Assembly (NCBI GenBank): GCA_030668545.1
Contig: DAOUTT010000040.1
Location: forward strand, 1 to 10,530
Reading direction: 5' to 3'
DNA: 10,530 nucleotides
Source of the DNA: Anaerolineales bacterium
GTDB taxonomy: Bacteria > Chloroflexota > Anaerolineae > Anaerolineales > E44-bin32
How positions within the stretch are numbered: position 1 is the stretch's first letter; the number at the start of each line of letters is the position of its first letter. The notes under the pieces are model-generated. The model was given only the letters and a program-made list of their open reading frames with translations, was not told where the DNA came from and searched no databases. Positions 1 to 6,732 of the stretch are shown here, piece by piece. The position numbers and the translations under genes were made by a program.

Positions 1-1126
1 CCTGGGCACGTTGTGAGAATAATTCCACCGCAGGGTTCCTGGCAACAAGATCCAGCGTAGATTGGTGGGATAGGTCTGGAAGTGACAAAGGGTTTACAGG
101 GAATTCAAACTCGCCTCTCACATGCAATATCTCACGACTGGAGATCAGAAATTTGATGTGAGTGCAAATTTCAAGCAATTGCGATACCTCCGGGGCTGCT
201 TCGCTTACGTGCTCGAAATTATCCAGAAAGAGCAATATTGGCTTGTGCAGTAGATATTCTGCCAGCGTATCAAGGATGGGTTGAGCTCCACTATCACGTA
301 CACCCAGTGTTTGGGCAACCGTCGGTATGACGAGCGTGTGATCTATAATCGGCGCCAGGGGTACGAAGAAGGCGCCATCTGAGAATTCATCTAATAGGTT
401 GGCGGCTAACTGTAATCCGAGTCGGGTTTTACCGGTTCCTCCAGCCCCGGACAAGGTGAGCAGGCGTATTTCTGATCGAGACAGGAGAGCCCGTGCAGAT
501 GCAAGATCCGCATCCCGCCCAACCAGGCTCGTTGGTTGAATCGGCAAGTTGTTGGGCTGAGCATCCAGCGATCTCAAAGCAGGAAAGTCGCTGGGTAATT
601 CCGCAACGATCAATTGGAAAACGCGTTCAGGACGGCGTAAATCCTTCAGGCGGTGATCACCCAGATCGCGTAATCCCACACCATCAGCCAGGTCGTCCAT
701 GACCAGGGGCTTGGTCGTCTCCGAAAGCAGGACTTGCCCTCCATGCCCCACATGTGCAATCCGTGCTGCTCGATGGACGTCGATACCCAAGTAACCCTCT
801 TCCCACGCTATAGGCTCACCCGTGTGCAATCCCATACGAATGCGAACATTCACACCTTCAGGCCAGTCGTGGGAATAGATAGCTTGCTGCGCTTCGACCG
901 CCGCGGAAACGGCCTCAGTCGCCCGGGGAAAGGAGTAGAAAAAAGCATCTCCCTGGGTATCGACCTCCTGGCCTTCGTGGCGTGTGAAGACCTCGCGCAA
1001 GATGGTGCGCTGATCCGTCAGCAGGTTAGCGTAGTCATCGCCCAGCTGTGCCAGCAGCAGGGTCGAGCCTTCGATGTCGGTGAAAAGGAAGGTGACGGTT
1101 CCGGAGGGGAGTTCAGTGTTATTCAA
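1..1126 (-). CDS. Class III adenylate/guanylate cyclase fused to STAND-type ATPase, 3' end outside window
   Basis: Only the N-terminal 375 residues are visible; the frame is open to base 1. Residues about 10-180 form a class III cyclase domain: FTDIEGST carries the first metal aspartate (D17), and VDTQGD supplies D60. The usual VN..AAR motif reads VHRAAR, so the catalytic Asn is replaced by His, which is common in this subgroup. A linker leads to PTSLVGRD and a STAND/NB-ARC-like ATPase, with Walker A GAGGTGKT (K233) and Walker B LLFLDN (D302). Relatives usually continue into TPR repeats or a LuxR-type HTH; that part is not visible. The start is the TTG at 1126-1124, because an in-frame TAG lies four codons upstream and the TTG precedes the conserved start of the domain. 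A CTG at 1132 is the only alternative. The gene lies 143 bp downstream of a paralogue on the same strand. Family assignment is secure; cAMP production is not proven by sequence. Confidence 0.9.
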   Translation of the reverse strand, partial: MNNTELPSGTVTFLFTDIEGSTLLLAQLGDDYANLLTDQRTILREVFTRHEGQEVDTQGDAFFYSFPRATEAVSAAVEAQQAIYSHDWPEGVNVRIRMGLHTGEPIAWEEGYLGIDVHRAARIAHVGHGGQVLLSETTKPLVMDDLADGVGLRDLGDHRLKDLRRPERVFQLIVAELPSDFPALRSLDAQPNNLPIQPTSLVGRDADLASARALLSRSEIRLLTLSGAGGTGKTRLGLQLAANLLDEFSDGAFFVPLAPIIDHTLVIPTVAQTLGVRDSGAQPILDTLAEYLLHKPILLFLDNFEHVSEAAPEVSQLLEICTHIKFLISSREILHVRGEFEFPVNPLSLPDLSHQSTLDLVARNPAVELFSQRAQ

Positions 1127-1236
1127 TGGCAGTACCTAAAGCTGGATTTGGAGTCGTGTGCGCAGACTTTTCTAAGGACTCGGTTCGATCTTATGCAATC
1201 AGCCATGCGAAATCCTGAAAATCTCGAGGATCTCAT
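1123..1236 (-). other. Possible short leader ORF (37 codons) overlapping the cyclase TTG start
   Basis: On the minus strand an ATG at 1236 is preceded by TAGGAG with a 5-nt spacer, better ribosome binding than the cyclase gene itself has. It encodes a 37-residue basic, cysteine-containing peptide starting MRSSRFSGFRM. Its TGA (1125-1123) overlaps the downstream TTG start (1126-1124) as TTGA, the geometry of translational coupling by termination-reinitiation. The peptide resembles no family I know and could be a chance ORF. If real, it may act only to bring ribosomes to the weak TTG. Confidence 0.27.
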
Positions 1237-1269
1237 ATGTTCTCCTACCGTGGGGATCGACAATAACAT

Positions 1270-4200
1270 CTAATCGGCATTTTCCAACTGCGTTTGAGAT
1301 GTTTTAATTTGGCGTACAAGGTGCGAAGACAAGAAAGAGCCCTTCAATTCAGCATCCTCCAATTGGTCGGCGAGCATGGTCACGATCCCCATCGCTTGAT
1401 CGAGTACTTGAGCAGCTCTTTCCTTTTCATTAATTCTCATCAGGGCTTTCCCGAGACCCGCGAAGGCACGCAGTTGATCATAAGGGCGTTCGATTTCCTC
1501 CCAGATCTCTACCGCTTCGCGGAAATGTGCGGATGCCTGATCAGGGAGGTCCTTGGCTAAGGCCAGGCACCCCTGGGCTTCGGCGAGAGCCGCTTTTATC
1601 ATGGGCACGTCTTGTTGTTGGTATGCTTGGTTAATACGGGAAACACAGACCTCTCCATTTTTCAGCGCAACACGCTTGCGGTGCATAAGGGCCCAATAGC
1701 ACGCGTGCAACAGTGGCATGACGCTATCAATGTTGTAGAACGGCGTGGAACCGACGTGGTGGATTAACATCTCCACGTAATCGTCAGTTTTTGATTCCAG
1801 TCCAAGGGCTGAGAAGGATCGTATGAGTTCACCGAGGTAAGGAGCCACGGTTTGGATCTCGCCGGTTTTTAAGGCACCATCTAGCATTCGCTCCAGACGA
1901 TCCCGCGCTTCGTCATTACAACCCAGATCATTGTCAATCACCACCAGAGCATGGTTCGCCCAAATCTGCCAAATTCCAAAAACCGATTTCTCGATTTCCG
2001 GAAGGTAATCGAGCGCCGTCTTCCAATGTCCCCCGAGCCAATCAATGGGAAGAAGCTTCAGAAAGGATTGGGACTTCACAAAACGGTTTCCGAGTTTATA
2101 TGCAAATTGGATGTAGTCTTGGGCGAGTTCTCTGGCCTCTTGATTCCGGCTGTGGTCCATTAATCCTTCAACCAGATTGAAATAGGCTCGATTAATCAAC
2201 CTGGGATCGTTCAGTTCAAGAGATAGTTGTAGGCTTTTAAATATGTAGGAATAGCCCTGCTCCTCGTCTCCGATGTCGCCGAGGGAACAACCGACCGTGT
2301 TGAGCGTGTTGATTCGAATTACTTCGTCTTGGAATCGCTCGGCCATTTCAAGAGCGCGCTCACCCATGGATATGGCTTGCTCGTGTTCTGCACTTAACAT
2401 ATACATGCGAGACATCAAAGAAAGTGTACCCGCCAACTCAACCGAATCGGGTTGATTTTCTAAGATCTCTAACGCTTCTTCGTACATATCTAGCGACGCT
2501 TGTCGATCACCAAGTCCCCAAAGGAGCGTTCCGATCCGGGCTTTTACCCGGCCTATTTTCAAAGGGTCTTCCAGTCGTTCATACACGTTGAGAGCTTGAT
2601 GAGCATAGTCCATCGATTCCTTGATCGCGCCCTCCCCGAACGCCTTCCAACTTGCCCGCATTAGATAATCTGCGGCCTTCTCCAGTTCTTCTGCACGATG
2701 GAAATGGTGAGCGAGGAGCCCCAGCAAGTCTTCGACTCTATCCGCAAAGAGCTGTTCGATGGCTTCGCCAACTTTGCGGTGGAACTCGCGACGCCGTTCC
2801 ACAAGCAATGAGTTGTAAGCCGCCTCCTGGGTTAAGGAATGCTTGAAGATGTATTCAAGCTCCGGTCTGCGCGTCTTCTCCCGCACAAGATCCACGCGCT
2901 GCAATTGTGCCAGATGCACATCCAATTCCCGCTCCGCCTCGGTGATCGACTCGAGGATGCGGTACAGAAAGCTCTTGCCGATCACCGCCGCGAGTTGCAA
3001 GGTGCGGCGGACGTCTTCTCCCAGGCGATCGATGCGGGCTTGCAGCACCCCATGCAGTGAATCGGGGATGCTGACCTGCGCGATTTCTTTCGTCGCCCGC
3101 CAGGTGGCTCCTTCATGAACGAGGACCCCCTGGTCGATTAAATTGCGGATGATCTCCTCCAGGTAAAAAGGGTTGCCCTCCGAGCGATCCATCATCAGCC
3201 GGCGAACGTCGTCGGGAAGATCGGCGACTTCGAGCAAGTGGTCAACCAACTTGTTTGAGTCGTTCTTGGATAGTCGCTTCAGGTTGATTTCCGTATAGCG
3301 GTGGCCGAAATCCGTCTCGGCCTGGAGCTTCGCCTTCCAGGAACCGTGATCGCGCTCGACGCGCATCAAGATGAGCAGCATGAGTGAGCATTGATCGGTC
3401 GCGCTGAATAAGTCCTCCAAGATTTCGAGACTCGATGGATCGGCCCAATGTGTGTCCTCAAAACAAAGAACGGTGGGTTCACGCTCCGCCATGCGAGTGA
3501 AATAGCGCCGGATGGATTTCTTGATCTGGTGTTTAACCGTCTCGCCGTCGAGCGTCTGGAACATCTCTTGTATGGCATCATCTTGTTTCAAGCCAAGGAT
3601 GTGGAAGAGAAAGGGTAGGAACTCATCCGAATCGTCACCGAGCAAATCGCTGACACGGCGTCGCAACGCAGCCTTGACCTTAACTTCTGCATCGCCATCG
3701 GAAAGACCCAGATCGGCGAGGATGAGTTGGGTCATGGGCCAGAAGGAAAGTGCGCTTCCGTAAGAAAGCGAGCGCCCCTCGAGCCAGCGCAGGGACGAGG
3801 ATGGAGCCGATGATTCTTCCTGCACGGTTTGTTCGACTTGCTCTATCGCTTCCTGCACCAGGCGGGTCTTGCCGATTCCCGCATCTCCCAATACGACGAC
3901 GATTTGGCCCAAGCCTTGCTGCAGAGAATCCAGGGCTAACCTCAGACGCATCAATTCCGAGTCGCGCCCCACGAGAGGAGCACGCAGGCCTTCGATCCCG
4001 CGCCCACTGGATGGCTCGGCCTTGGCCTCGATAAGTTCGAATATGGCCAGCGCTGCGGCCTTGCCTTTAACAGGGACCTCTCCCAGATCGCGCAGGTTAT
4101 ACCCCGCTTCGACGCGTCGGGCGATCGCTTCCGATACCAGTATTTGTCCCGGTTCCGCTACTCCCTCAAGCCGCGCCGCTATGTTCACTGCATCGCCGAC

Positions 4201-4830
4201 GGCCAGGTATTCGACATGCTCCTCGCTGCCTACTTCGCCGATTACGACTTCCCCTGTGTTGATACCCACGCGCATCTGGAAGTCGTCCACAAAACCGGAC
4301 AGCTCAGACCGGTATTCGGTCATGCTGGCCTGGATATCCAGCGCCGCCCGTACAGCCCGTTCAGGGTCATCCTCGTGGGTAAGTGGAGCGCCGAAAAAAG
4401 CCAGGACCCCGTCACCCAACAGCTGGGCGATGGTGCCCTCGTAGCGGTAAACCGCCTCGCTCACGAGTTTGTGCGCCCCCTGCACGACCTCCTTCCACTC
4501 CTCCGGGTCGAGTTTTTCAGCGATGGCGGTCGAGCCGACGATATCGGTGAAGAGGATAGTCACCGGCTTGCGCTGACCTGGTATACCCCGTGGGTCCTGT
4601 CTTATTTTCTCCTGCAGCCCCTCGGGTGCGAGCTCACGCAGATCATCGAGGCGCTCCAGATCGGAGGTGTCATCGGAACCTTGTAGGGGCGTCGCACAGG
4701 CGGAGCAAAAACGAGCCTCAGGTGGGTTTTCCTGTTGGCATTTTGGACACAGCTGAGGCAGTGGATGGGCGCACATACTGCAGAAGCGTGCCTCTGGCGT
4801 ATTTTCAGCGTCGCAATGTACGCAGTGCAT
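1270..4830 (-). CDS. Zinc-ribbon / class III cyclase / AAA-STAND ATPase / TPR signalling protein, 1186 aa
   Basis: Domains in order: two C-x2-C...C-x2-C zinc ribbons (C3, C6, C17, C20 and C28, C31, C42, C45); a class III nucleotide cyclase domain at about 88-267 with FTDIVGS (D96), LGDG (D140) and AVNIAAR (N216, R220); then an AAA_16/STAND ATPase from PLVGRD (about 285), with Walker A GDAGIGKT (315-322), Walker B VLCFED (454-459) and the SEGNPFYLEEI motif (about 550-560). A helical region from about 700 to 1150 looks like degenerate TPR repeats. Both metal aspartates and the Asn/Arg transition-state pair are present, so activity is plausible. The lysine that usually selects the purine is Gln136, as is common in this subfamily. 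The start is ATG at 4830 with GGGAG five bases upstream; the stop is TAG. No signal peptide or membrane segment is visible, so the protein is probably cytoplasmic. It likely senses a ligand or partner through the TPR end and couples this to cyclase or ATPase activity. The gene lies upstream of a paralogue. Confidence 0.93.
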   Translation of the reverse strand: MHCVHCDAENTPEARFCSMCAHPLPQLCPKCQQENPPEARFCSACATPLQGSDDTSDLERLDDLRELAPEGLQEKIRQDPRGIPGQRKPVTILFTDIVGSTAIAEKLDPEEWKEVVQGAHKLVSEAVYRYEGTIAQLLGDGVLAFFGAPLTHEDDPERAVRAALDIQASMTEYRSELSGFVDDFQMRVGINTGEVVIGEVGSEEHVEYLAVGDAVNIAARLEGVAEPGQILVSEAIARRVEAGYNLRDLGEVPVKGKAAALAIFELIEAKAEPSSGRGIEGLRAPLVGRDSELMRLRLALDSLQQGLGQIVVVLGDAGIGKTRLVQEAIEQVEQTVQEESSAPSSSLRWLEGRSLSYGSALSFWPMTQLILADLGLSDGDAEVKVKAALRRRVSDLLGDDSDEFLPFLFHILGLKQDDAIQEMFQTLDGETVKHQIKKSIRRYFTRMAEREPTVLCFEDTHWADPSSLEILEDLFSATDQCSLMLLILMRVERDHGSWKAKLQAETDFGHRYTEINLKRLSKNDSNKLVDHLLEVADLPDDVRRLMMDRSEGNPFYLEEIIRNLIDQGVLVHEGATWRATKEIAQVSIPDSLHGVLQARIDRLGEDVRRTLQLAAVIGKSFLYRILESITEAERELDVHLAQLQRVDLVREKTRRPELEYIFKHSLTQEAAYNSLLVERRREFHRKVGEAIEQLFADRVEDLLGLLAHHFHRAEELEKAADYLMRASWKAFGEGAIKESMDYAHQALNVYERLEDPLKIGRVKARIGTLLWGLGDRQASLDMYEEALEILENQPDSVELAGTLSLMSRMYMLSAEHEQAISMGERALEMAERFQDEVIRINTLNTVGCSLGDIGDEEQGYSYIFKSLQLSLELNDPRLINRAYFNLVEGLMDHSRNQEARELAQDYIQFAYKLGNRFVKSQSFLKLLPIDWLGGHWKTALDYLPEIEKSVFGIWQIWANHALVVIDNDLGCNDEARDRLERMLDGALKTGEIQTVAPYLGELIRSFSALGLESKTDDYVEMLIHHVGSTPFYNIDSVMPLLHACYWALMHRKRVALKNGEVCVSRINQAYQQQDVPMIKAALAEAQGCLALAKDLPDQASAHFREAVEIWEEIERPYDQLRAFAGLGKALMRINEKERAAQVLDQAMGIVTMLADQLEDAELKGSFLSSHLVRQIKTSQTQLENAD

Positions 4831-4903
4831 GAGGTCTCCCGCTAAATAAGAGTCAACCTAAATAGATCGAAGTATTAAAATCAAATCTCAATAATGTTCC
4901 CCT

Positions 4904-4918
4904 ATCCATATTATGGAT
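4904..4918. promoter_or_regulatory. 15-bp palindrome, candidate operator
   Basis: ATCCATA-T-TATGGAT has perfect 7-bp arms around one base. It is centred 81 bp upstream of the cyclase/ATPase ATG (4830), where a repressor or activator site would sit. It is AT-rich and could arise by chance; no regulator is identified. Confidence 0.3.
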
Positions 4919-5182
4919 GAAATTTCTACAGAACTTATAAGCGCCGTGAGGCGTGGCCGGAGGCAGGGTTCCAGCAGTAGCGTACAACGTCCATTCAATG
5001 AAATCAAGTTGAAGTTCAAATCGATCGTGAGGAAGGTACCACCCACGCCAGGGATTAAGCAGGTATTTTCAAGAGTTCAATCGCTCCCACCTCATCCTGG
5101 ATGACGTGGTTTCTCTCTTCGAGGGGTTCTTTCGGTTCGATTGTTATGGATGCGCCTTCTTGGTTGTGCTATTGTTAGGATG

Positions 5183-5214
5183 AAACCACCCGCTCACTGT
5201 GTTGGTGGTTTTTT
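5183..5214 (+). terminator. Terminator-like hairpin with T-tract
   Basis: AAACCACC (5183-5190) pairs with GGTGGTTT (5204-5211) over a 13-nt loop, and six T's close the structure on the plus strand. There is no T-tract in the other direction. It sits upstream of the TTGACA promoter box, so it would end plus-strand transcription arriving from 4920-5180 and shield the nitroreductase-like gene. Confidence 0.5.
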
Positions 5215-5231
5215 GCAGGAATGTGTGCGAC

Positions 5232-5258
5232 TTGACAACAGCTTCAACTGCGTATGAG
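5232..5258 (+). promoter_or_regulatory. Candidate sigma70-type promoter for the nitroreductase-like gene
   Basis: A perfect -35 TTGACA (5232-5237) is followed after 15 bp by TATGAG (5253-5258), a 4/6 match to the -10. The spacing is short and the -10 is weak, so only the -35 is persuasive. Initiation would fall about 20 bases before the ATG at 5284. Confidence 0.42.
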
Positions 5259-5283
5259 TCTTTAATCCACAGGAGTGTGATCG

Positions 5284-5871
5284 ATGGAACTCACCCAAGT
5301 CTCTGAAGAACGACTACGAAGGATCTTTAAATCATTCAACCGCTTCATGCTCCTGCTCTGGCGGCTGGGTCTTGGCTCCTGGGGCAACGGGACGGAATTC
5401 GGCGGCTCCATTATGGTGATCAAACATACTGGAAGAAAGACCGGACTGACGCGCTACACGCCGGTGAACTACGCCGTTGTGGATGGGGACATTTACTGCA
5501 CGGCTGGATTCGGGAGTGTTTGCGACTGGTACAGCAATCTAATGGCGATCCCGCAGGTTGAAATATGGCTGCCGGATGGCCGTTGGGCTGGTGTGGCCGA
5601 TGACGTATCGGATTCGAAAGATCGCAGTGCACTCCTGCGGCAGGTGATCATCGCCAGCGGCTTCGCTGGACCGCTCTTCGGAGCGGATCCGAAGAAGCTG
5701 ACCGATGCGGACTTCGAGAAATTAATGGACAGCTATCGCCTGATCCGCATCCAGCGTAAGGCTGCGGTTACCGGACCTGGCGGTCCCGGCGATCTGGCAT
5801 GGGTCTGGCCGCTCTCAACCTTTATACTGCTGCTTCTGTGGCTCCGGCGCAGACGGAGTTCCACTAAATAA
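5284..5871 (+). CDS. Deazaflavin (F420)-dependent nitroreductase family protein, 195 aa
   Basis: Residues about 38-158 match the split-barrel family of the mycobacterial Ddn F420H2-dependent reductases (PF04075). Visible marks are the block HTGRKTGLTRYTPV (48-61) and DWYSNL...PQVEI (81-94), with loops that bind the deazaflavin. Members transfer hydride from F420H2 to quinones or nitro-aromatics; the substrate here is unknown. AGGAG eight bases before the ATG supports the start. Unusually, a hydrophobic stretch (about 172-187, WVWPLSTFILLLLW) followed by RRRR ends the protein, and an amphipathic N-terminal helix (about 10-32) may also touch the membrane, so membrane attachment is likely. The gene is transcribed alone and converges on the cold-shock gene, with a shared terminator. 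Family assignment is firm; use of F420 is inferred from the family. Confidence 0.88.
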   Translation: MELTQVSEERLRRIFKSFNRFMLLLWRLGLGSWGNGTEFGGSIMVIKHTGRKTGLTRYTPVNYAVVDGDIYCTAGFGSVCDWYSNLMAIPQVEIWLPDGRWAGVADDVSDSKDRSALLRQVIIASGFAGPLFGADPKKLTDADFEKLMDSYRLIRIQRKAAVTGPGGPGDLAWVWPLSTFILLLLWLRRRRSSTK

Positions 5872-5923
5872 AACAAACGAAACTGAACTCTCCCAGCGGA
5901 CGATCAAGCGTGGAAACCGAAAT

Positions 5924-5960
5924 AAAAAAAGAAGCCCCCGAATATCAGGGGCTTCCCTTT
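5924..5960. terminator. Bidirectional rho-independent terminator
   Basis: GAAGCCCC (5931-5938) and GGGGCTTC (5948-5955) form an 8-bp GC-rich stem with a 9-nt loop. The plus strand continues into CCTTTT; on the minus strand the stem is followed by seven T's (complement of 5924-5930). It lies between the convergent nitroreductase-like and cold-shock genes and can serve both, more strongly the cold-shock gene. Confidence 0.88.
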
Positions 5961-5975
5961 TGTTTTGTGCGTCTC

Positions 5976-6185
5976 CTATATAGCGGTTACGTCGACAGCC
6001 TGTGGGCCTTTTTCACCTTGTTCGACGGTGAACTCCACCTGCTGGCCTTCCTGAAGGCTCTTGAAGCCTTCGCCCTGGATCGAAGTGTGGTGGACAAAAA
6101 CATCATCGCCTTCTTCGCGTTCGATGAAACCATAACCTTTGCCATCATTGAACCACTTGACCGTTCCTTGAACTCGCTCGGACAT
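5976..6185 (-). CDS. csp: CspA-family cold-shock protein, 69 aa
   Basis: This is a full-length single cold-shock domain: a five-stranded OB-fold that binds single-stranded RNA or DNA and acts as an RNA chaperone. RNP1 is KGYGFI (16-21) and RNP2 is VFVHH (29-33), with the usual WFN aromatic patch at 11-13. The start is the ATG at 6185, preceded by AAGGAGG with nine bases between. The frame stays open upstream to 6320, but that part looks like leader RNA and not protein: 69 residues is the normal family length and the conserved domain begins at MSERVQGTVKWF. The gene is monocistronic, with its own promoter, long leader and terminator. Confidence 0.96.
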   Translation of the reverse strand: MSERVQGTVKWFNDGKGYGFIEREEGDDVFVHHTSIQGEGFKSLQEGQQVEFTVEQGEKGPQAVDVTAI

Positions 6186-6326
6186 GATTTGCTGCCTCCT
6201 TATGGCGGATACTGAGGTGCCTGTCTCGTTCCCGACGGTCGGGTTCATTGAACCGAACCGACCTGAGCTGCATTTGCTCAGGCCGTGGTCAATCGACGTC
6301 CAGACAGAACTCACATGCAACCTTCA
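6186..6326 (-). promoter_or_regulatory. Long structured 5' leader of the cold-shock gene
   Basis: From the predicted transcription start (about 6326) to the ATG there are about 140 untranslated nt, similar to the long leader of E. coli cspA. It holds a perfect 7-bp hairpin, CCTGAGC / GCTCAGG (6262-6268 with 6276-6282), and a second region (6236-6263) that can fold in two exclusive ways. One is GGTTCA/TGAACC extended by CGGT/ACCG; the other is GGTCGG (6237-6242) with CCGACC (6258-6263). The second fold competes with the first hairpin at 6262-6263. A temperature-dependent switch is an inference from the gene's family and these alternatives. Confidence 0.5.
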
Positions 6327-6332
6327 CTGAAA

Positions 6333-6360
6333 ATAATAGCATTGTTTTTGGCATTCGCAA
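6333..6360 (-). promoter_or_regulatory. Promoter of the cold-shock gene
   Basis: On the minus strand, -35 TTGCGA (6360-6355), a 16-bp spacer and -10 TATTAT (6338-6333). The -10 is preceded by TGC, giving an extended -10 (TGCTATTAT). This is the best-formed promoter in the window, and initiation is expected near 6326. Confidence 0.65.
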
Positions 6361-6423
6361 AGGATTGTTTTATTGTCTGGACAAGCAAGTTTACCCTCGC
6401 AGACTTCAATGTAGGACGAAAAC

Positions 6424-6732
6424 TTAAGGGAAAGGTGGATGGTTAAGTTCTTGTGCAGCCTCTTCGGGCATATTCTTTTGACTTGTGAGCTCCCGCTGCT
6501 GCTCGATCAACATGGTCAGCAACACGAACTCAAACGGGGTGAGATGAGGCAGGAGATGTGATCGTGAACTGTGCTCCTCGACATAGGAGATCAGGTTGCC
6601 GACGAGATCTCGATCTGTCTCGCCCAGCGATTGGCGGAACGTCTCCATGCTGGCAATCATCGCCTGGATCTCATCTTTCTTTTGAACCTGCGGATAGATG
6701 AAGAAGCGCTTGTGAGCGGGGTTATTGTCCAT
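6424..6732 (-). CDS. Hypothetical protein, 102 aa
   Basis: I do not recognise the family. The product begins MDNNPAHKRFFIYPQVQKKD and appears mostly helical: a polar helix at about 20-34, an acidic stretch at about 37-55, then a hydrophobic segment (FEFVLLTMLIEQQ, about 67-79) too short and too flanked by charge to be a clear membrane span, and a proline-ending tail. It is likely a small soluble helical protein. The ATG at 6732 has no convincing Shine-Dalgarno; a hairpin (6745-6764) lies 12 bases upstream instead. An internal ATG (codon 25) would give a shorter product. It lies 238 bp upstream of the cold-shock gene on the same strand but is probably a separate unit, since that gene has its own promoter. 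Coding status rests on ORF length and plausible composition. Confidence 0.6.
   Translation of the reverse strand: MDNNPAHKRFFIYPQVQKKDEIQAMIASMETFRQSLGETDRDLVGNLISYVEEHSSRSHLLPHLTPFEFVLLTMLIEQQRELTSQKNMPEEAAQELNHPPFP

Larger units (their letters stand above)
4831..5283. other. 453-bp intergenic region between divergent genes
   Basis: This separates the minus-strand cyclase gene from the plus-strand nitroreductase-like gene. The part next to the cyclase (4840-4920) is AT-rich and should hold its promoter, but no convincing -35/-10 pair was found. A 15-bp palindrome, a terminator-like hairpin and a TTGACA box are listed separately. A 63-codon plus-strand ORF (4913-5104) lacks a ribosome binding site and is not called as a gene. 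Confidence 0.7.

Noticed and set aside
734..1273. Plus-strand ORFs of 70-190 aa across 493-4832
   Set aside because: They lie antisense to clear cyclase/ATPase/TPR domains and have low-complexity, Ser/Arg/Pro-rich translations.
1..4830. The tandem cyclase genes as a known defence system (for example CBASS)
   Set aside because: The cyclases are class III CHD type, not CD-NTases, and no effector, cap or ancillary defence gene is present.
4913..5104. 63-aa plus-strand ORF as a gene
   Set aside because: No Shine-Dalgarno, the start lies in a palindrome, and there is no recognisable sequence; kept only as a finding about possible transcription.
5976..6320. A 114-aa reading of the cold-shock gene beginning at 6320
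   Set aside because: The conserved domain starts at the ATG at 6185 with an AAGGAGG site; the extra 45 residues are leader RNA and have no family counterpart.
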